Part shown: piece by piece, positions 62,776-64,000 of the stretch
Numbering within the stretch: the stretch's first letter is position 1
Layout of the letters: every line of letters starts with the position of its first letter
From: Enterobacter sp. C2
GTDB taxonomy: Bacteria > Pseudomonadota > Gammaproteobacteria > Enterobacterales > Enterobacteriaceae
Direction: 5' to 3'
DNA: 64,000 nucleotides
Assembly: GCF_019880405.1 (NCBI RefSeq)
Contig: NZ_CP082269.1
Coordinates: 2,232,001-2,296,000 of the forward strand
The notes under the pieces: model-generated
Database searches by the model: none
What the model was told of the DNA's origin: nothing
What the model saw: the letters and a program-made list of their open reading frames with translations, nothing else
Translations under genes and position numbers: made by a program

Positions 62776-64000
62776 ATGGTCTCGCTCGGCAAGGCAGAAC
62801 TCATTTTACTCAACGGTAAATTTCATACGGTAGACAGGGAAAACCCGGTTGCCGATGCGGTGGCTATTCGCGACGGCAAGTTTCTGGAGGTTGGCACGGC
62901 GGCAGAGGTGATGCAGCACCAGGCGGAAGGCACCCGCGTCATCGATCTCAAAGGCAGCACCGCGATCCCAGGCCTCAACGACTCCCACCTGCACCTGATC
63001 CGCGGCGGTCTGAACTACAACCTCGAACTGCGCTGGGAAGGCGTGCCGTCGCTGGCGGACGCGCTGCGTATGCTGAAAGAGCAGGCGCTGCGCACTCCTT
63101 CTCCGCAGTGGGTGCGCGTAGTCGGCGGCTGGTCAGAGTTTCAGTTTGCCGAGCGCCGGATGCCCACCCTGGATGAGATCAACGAGGCCGCACCGGATAC
63201 GCCAGTATTTATTCTGCACCTCTATGACCGCGCCCTGCTCAACCGCGCCGCGCTGAAGGTGGTGGGCTACACTAAAGATACCCCGAACCCGCCGGGCGGC
63301 GAGATCCAGCGCGACGGCAACGGCAATCCCACCGGGATGCTAATTGCCCGCCCGAACGCCATGATCCTCTACGCTACCCTGGCAAAAGGACCGAAGCTGC
63401 CGCTGGAGCAGCAGGTCAACTCCACCCGCCAGTTTATGCGCGAGCTGAACCGCCTGGGCCTGACCAGCGCCATCGACGCCGGCGGCGGCTTCCAGAACTA
63501 CCCGGAAGATTATGAGGTGATCGCCGAGCTGCATGCCAAAGAGCAGATGACCATCCGCATCGCCTATAACCTGTTTACCCAGCGTCCCGGCCATGAGCTG
63601 GAAGATTTTGAGAAGTGGACCGACATGCTGACGCCGGGCCAGGGCAGCGACTTCTTCCGCCACAACGGCGCAGGCGAGATGCTGGTCTTCTCCGCCGCGG
63701 ACTTCGAAGATTTCCTTGAACCGCGCCCGGATCTCGCGCCGGGTATGGAAGACGAGCTGGAGCGCGTCGTCCGTCATCTGGTAGAGCACCGCTGGCCGTT
63801 CCGCCTGCACGCCACCTATAACGAATCCATCAGCCGCATGCTGGATGTGTTCGAGAGAGTGAACCGCGACATTCCCTTCAACGGCCTGCACTGGTTCTTT
63901 GACCATGCCGAAACGGTCACCCAACACAATATCGACCGCATCAAAGCGCTGGGCGGCGGCATTGCGGTACAGCACCGGATGGCCTTCCAGGGCGAATATT
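62776..64000 (+). CDS. YtcJ-like amidohydrolase (3' part outside the window)
   Basis: 408 codons are visible from ATG 62776 (AGGAG in front), out of perhaps 550-620. Amidohydrolase-3/YtcJ type: LILLNGKFHTVDRENPVADAVAIRDGKF, metal site IPGLNDSHLHLIRGG (His-x-His), SAIDAGGGFQNYPEDY and FRLHATYNESISRMLD with a further His, HWFFDHAETV with another. Hydrolyses an unknown amide or ester. Divergent from the YcaC-like hydrolase across a 212-bp region with tandem repeats. Confidence 0.85.
   Translation, partial: MVSLGKAELILLNGKFHTVDRENPVADAVAIRDGKFLEVGTAAEVMQHQAEGTRVIDLKGSTAIPGLNDSHLHLIRGGLNYNLELRWEGVPSLADALRMLKEQALRTPSPQWVRVVGGWSEFQFAERRMPTLDEINEAAPDTPVFILHLYDRALLNRAALKVVGYTKDTPNPPGGEIQRDGNGNPTGMLIARPNAMILYATLAKGPKLPLEQQVNSTRQFMRELNRLGLTSAIDAGGGFQNYPEDYEVIAELHAKEQMTIRIAYNLFTQRPGHELEDFEKWTDMLTPGQGSDFFRHNGAGEMLVFSAADFEDFLEPRPDLAPGMEDELERVVRHLVEHRWPFRLHATYNESISRMLDVFERVNRDIPFNGLHWFFDHAETVTQHNIDRIKALGGGIAVQHRMAFQGEY

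Overview
The window comes from an Enterobacteriaceae chromosome, most likely of the Enterobacter/Lelliottia/Kosakonia group. The housekeeping backbone tehA ... hmces(yedK), cybB, aldA, ydcF, hrpA, azoR, ynbE/ydbH, ldhA, hslJ, ydbK follows the E. coli K-12 map order around 30-33 min as I recall it, and the proteins align closely from memory. Several blocks are not in K-12 at this place and read as accessory metabolic islands. No tRNA, rRNA, CRISPR array, transposase or phage gene was seen. Genus assignment and all family names are from memory of protein families, not from a search.

Layout. 1-1.4 kb: 5' part of tehA (minus) and a small VOC protein. 1.4-7.9 kb: sucrose operon (permease, GH32 hydrolase, ScrY-like porin, fructokinase) with divergent cscR and two GTTAACGTTAAC-type operators. 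7.9-14.2 kb: a locus that looks built to use difructose anhydride (DFA): a periplasmic DUF4432 epimerase-like protein, a signal-less GH91 enzyme, a GPH-type symporter, a LacI regulator, and an unknown 116-aa protein whose promoter carries nearly the same 17-bp operator as the LacI gene. 14.2-19.3 kb: small proteins, then hmces, cybB, aldA, ydcF. 19.4-23.6 kb: a complete MFS/HlyD/outer-membrane efflux operon. 23.6-38.8 kb: hrpA, azoR, a hok-type toxin locus, ynbE-ydbH (without ydbL), zinT, ldhA, hslJ, ydbJ-like, ydbK, KTSC.

38.8-45.1 kb continues with a cupin, a YrbL-like protein, and a trehalose locus (treF, treB, treC, treR) with two matching operators. 46.2-48 kb: umuDC with a LexA box. 48.1-54 kb: a D-amino-acid utilisation cluster (DSD1-like PLP enzyme, D-aminoacylase, RidA, sodium:solute symporter, RpiR regulator). 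54.1-64 kb: an unusual signalling block: a FixJ-type response regulator, an unknown 134-aa protein, an 1862-residue kinase-like/ATPase/GAF/PAS/histidine kinase fusion, a stand-alone receiver, two XapX membrane proteins, a YcaC-like hydrolase and a divergent YtcJ-like amidohydrolase that runs off the window.

How the parts may work together. In the 1.4-14 kb region a symporter would import DFA, GH91 would open it to a fructose disaccharide, and the neighbouring GH32 hydrolase and fructokinase could finish the job; this is the best candidate for a little-described pathway. In the 54-64 kb region the giant sensor has a kinase-like head that lacks the DFG aspartate and the strand-3 lysine, so it is probably a pseudokinase sensory domain feeding a histidine kinase and two receivers.
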